From Thiolapillus brandeum (GTDB taxonomy: Bacteria > Pseudomonadota > Gammaproteobacteria > Chromatiales > Chromatiaceae), in NCBI GenBank assembly GCA_011051425.1, contig DRLF01000168.1, forward strand, positions 1 through 6,324: 6,324 nucleotides of DNA, read 5' to 3'. The translations under genes were made by a program, and so were the position numbers. The notes below the pieces were generated by a model, which saw only the letters and a list, made by a program, of their open reading frames with translations, ran no database searches and was not told the DNA's origin. Below, in pieces: positions 4,951 to 6,324 of the stretch. Numbering within the stretch: position 1 is the first letter of the stretch; each line of letters starts with the position of its first letter.

Positions 4951-6095
4951 GGCTGCAGTCGCTCCAGGGCGGACAGCAGGCGCTGCAGATGATCATCACT
5001 GTGGCTGGCGCTGAAGGTGATGCGCAGGCGGGCGCTGCCCTTGGGAACCGTCGGCGGCCGGATGGCGGTGACGAGGATACCCTGCTCTTCCAGGAGACGG
5101 CTCCATTGCAGAGCCTTTTCCGCACTGCCTGCAATCAGGGGTTGTATGGGCGTCGACGACACCGGCAGGTCGAATCCCAGGCGGGCGGCGCCTTCGCGGA
5201 AACGTGCCACGAGTTCCTGCAGCCGCGTTCTGCGCCAGCTTTCCTCGCGCAGGATGTTCAGGCTGCAGCGTGTCGCCTCGGCCACGGCGGCGGGCAGCGC
5301 CGTGGTGAAGATATAGGTCCTGGCTTTCTGGATCAGGGTTTCGATGAGCACTTCCGATCCGGCGACGAAAGCGCCGGCCGTACCGAAGGCCTTGCCCAGG
5401 GTGCCCATGAGCACGGGTACCTGCTGTGTATCGAGCTTCCAGTGTTCGAGGCTCCCGCCGCCATGGGCGCCCAGCACACCCAGACCATGGGCATCGTCGA
5501 CCATCAGCCAGGCATCGCGCTGCCGGCACAGTTCGCCCAGCGCGGGCAAATCGGCCAGGTCACCGTCCATGCTGAACACGCCATCCACCGCCAGCAGTTT
5601 TTCGCCGCTGGCCTTGTCCAGCTGCTTCTTCGCAGCATCCAGGTCGCCGTGAGGAAAGCGCAACAGCCGCGCATCGGAAAGCCGCGCGCCGTCGACCAGG
5701 GAAGCGTGATCGAGACGGTCCTCGATCACCGTGTCCCCCCTGCCCAGCAGGGTAGTGATTACCGCCAGGTTGGCCATGTACCCGCTGGAGAACAGCAACG
5801 CCCGCTCCCTGCCGGTAAAGGCAGCCAGTTCTTCTTCCAGTTGCTGGTGAGCGCGGCTGTGCCCCGTCACCAGGTGCGCCGCGCCACTGCCGCTGCCCCA
5901 GCGTTCGATGCCTTTCCTGAAAGCCCCGGCCACACGGGTATCCGCCGCCAGCCCCAGGTAATCGTTGCTGGTGAAACTGAGCATGGCCTTTCCATCCACG
6001 ATCACTTCAGGCCGCTGGGGAGAATCCAGCACCCGGGGGCGGCGGTAGAGATGGTCCCGCCGGGCCTGTTCCAGCAGGGGGCGAAGGTCTTTCAT
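4947..6095 (-). CDS. bioF: 8-amino-7-oxononanoate synthase BioF
   Basis: BioF condenses pimeloyl-ACP (or pimeloyl-CoA) with L-alanine, releasing CO2, to make 8-amino-7-oxononanoate (KAPA); it is a PLP-dependent alpha-oxoamine synthase. The 382-residue length matches the family (E. coli 384). Visible landmarks are SNDYLGLA (43-50), GSGSGAAHLVTGHS (67-80), SGYMAN (104-109) and DHASLVDG (129-136, where the histidine stacks on PLP). The PLP-nitrogen aspartate lies in VDDAHGLGVLG (199-209), and the Schiff-base lysine is Lys235 in GTLGKAFG. RPPTVPKGSARLRITFSASH near the C-terminus is the usual carboxylate-binding segment. The ATG at 6095 shares one base with the bioB stop (TGATG), and the stop overlaps the bioH GTG, so it is embedded in the operon. 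The upstream ribosome site is weak, which fits coupling to bioB translation. The call is not in doubt. Confidence 0.97.
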   Translation of the reverse strand: MKDLRPLLEQARRDHLYRRPRVLDSPQRPEVIVDGKAMLSFTSNDYLGLAADTRVAGAFRKGIERWGSGSGAAHLVTGHSRAHQQLEEELAAFTGRERALLFSSGYMANLAVITTLLGRGDTVIEDRLDHASLVDGARLSDARLLRFPHGDLDAAKKQLDKASGEKLLAVDGVFSMDGDLADLPALGELCRQRDAWLMVDDAHGLGVLGAHGGGSLEHWKLDTQQVPVLMGTLGKAFGTAGAFVAGSEVLIETLIQKARTYIFTTALPAAVAEATRCSLNILREESWRRTRLQELVARFREGAARLGFDLPVSSTPIQPLIAGSAEKALQWSRLLEEQGILVTAIRPPTVPKGSARLRITFSASHSDDHLQRLLSALERLQP

Positions 6096-6324
6096 CAGAC
6101 CCGGTGACAGGCTCTGCCCTGGGGCGGCTTTTCCGTTTCCACGTGCTGCTCCATGGACAGACCCAGGCGCTCGAACAACTGTTTGTCGCGGTCGGTTTCG
6201 GGGTTGTCCGTTGTCAGCAGGCGTTCACCGTAGAACAGGGAATTGGCGCCGGCGAGAAAACACAGGGCCTGCAGTTCATCACTCATTTCCGTACGCCCGG
6301 CAGACAGGCGGACATGGGAACGGG
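6095..6324 (-). CDS. bioB: Biotin synthase BioB (3' part, N-terminus outside the window)
   Basis: BioB is the radical-SAM enzyme that inserts sulfur into dethiobiotin, the last step of biotin synthesis. Only the last 75 residues are present, so the CxxxCxxC cluster lies beyond the window edge. The visible part begins [18 protein letters not shown], matching the BioB C-terminal barrel. The first Arg of VRLSAGR corresponds to E. coli Arg260, the unusual arginine ligand of the 2Fe-2S cluster. [17 protein letters not shown] and [16 protein letters not shown] follow in family order. The tail after GLSMEQ is short compared with E. coli. The frame is open to the window edge, so the internal ATG at 6286 is not the start. 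The stop overlaps bioF by one base. As the first visible gene of the bioBFHC run, its promoter, and any biotin-responsive operator, would lie outside this window. Confidence 0.95.
   Translation of the reverse strand, partial: RSHVRLSAGRTEMSDELQALCFLAGANSLFYGERLLTTDNPETDRDKQLFERLGLSMEQHVETEKPPQGRACHRV

Noticed and set aside
4183..6095. Frequent CTGCAG words in the bio genes as a possible repeat or recognition signal
   Set aside because: They fall in Leu-Gln or Ala-Ala type codon pairs of GC-rich genes and show no regular spacing.
4851..6107. A 418-codon open frame on the plus strand opposite bioF and bioH
   Set aside because: It is exactly antisense to well-recognised BioF and BioH. The translation has low complexity (Gln-, Ala-, Gly- and His-rich), with no family motif or ribosome site. 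Long antisense frames are expected in GC-rich genes.

Overview
The window looks like chromosomal core DNA from a GC-rich gammaproteobacterium. This rests on three things: the ftsE-ftsX-rpoH order, a sigma-32 that aligns residue for residue with E. coli RpoH through its N-terminal half, and a bioB-bioF-bioH-bioC cluster of the Pseudomonas/E. coli type. The genus cannot be named from this sequence alone. No tRNA, rRNA, CRISPR array, transposase or phage gene was seen.

Layout. (1) Positions 1-1236, plus strand: the 3' part of ftsE and complete ftsX, overlapping by ATGA; they encode the ABC-type division complex. (2) Positions 1237-1386: a short AT-richer regulatory gap holding a near-perfect CIRCE operator (HrcA target) laid over a sigma-E-like promoter, followed by a leader of about 80 nt. 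(3) Positions 1387-2285: rpoH and its intrinsic terminator. (4) Positions 2286-2527: a gap with no convincing gene and one small dyad. (5) Positions 2528-3196: bioD, plus strand. (6) Positions 3197-3323: a convergent intergenic gap occupied by two REP-like hairpins in inverted orientation. (7) Positions 3324-6324, minus strand: bioC, bioH, bioF and the 3' end of bioB, transcribed in the order bioB-bioF-bioH-bioC with every junction overlapping (1, 4 and 8 nt).

How the genes work together. FtsEX couples ATP hydrolysis in the cytoplasm to cell-wall hydrolase activation at the septum. RpoH is the heat-shock sigma factor. BioC and BioH form the entry and exit gates that let fatty-acid synthesis make pimeloyl-ACP. 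BioF, BioD and BioB then catalyse the first, third and last steps of biotin ring assembly; BioA, the second step, is not in the window. In Pseudomonas-type clusters bioD follows bioC in the same operon. Here it sits at the same place but faces the other way.

No new multi-gene system was found. The most interesting signal is regulatory: the rpoH promoter appears to combine envelope-stress activation (sigma-E) with HrcA/CIRCE repression, so two other stress regulators would feed into sigma-32. Next come the REP pair at the bioD/bioC junction, the flipped bioD, and a proline inside the FtsE Walker B motif.
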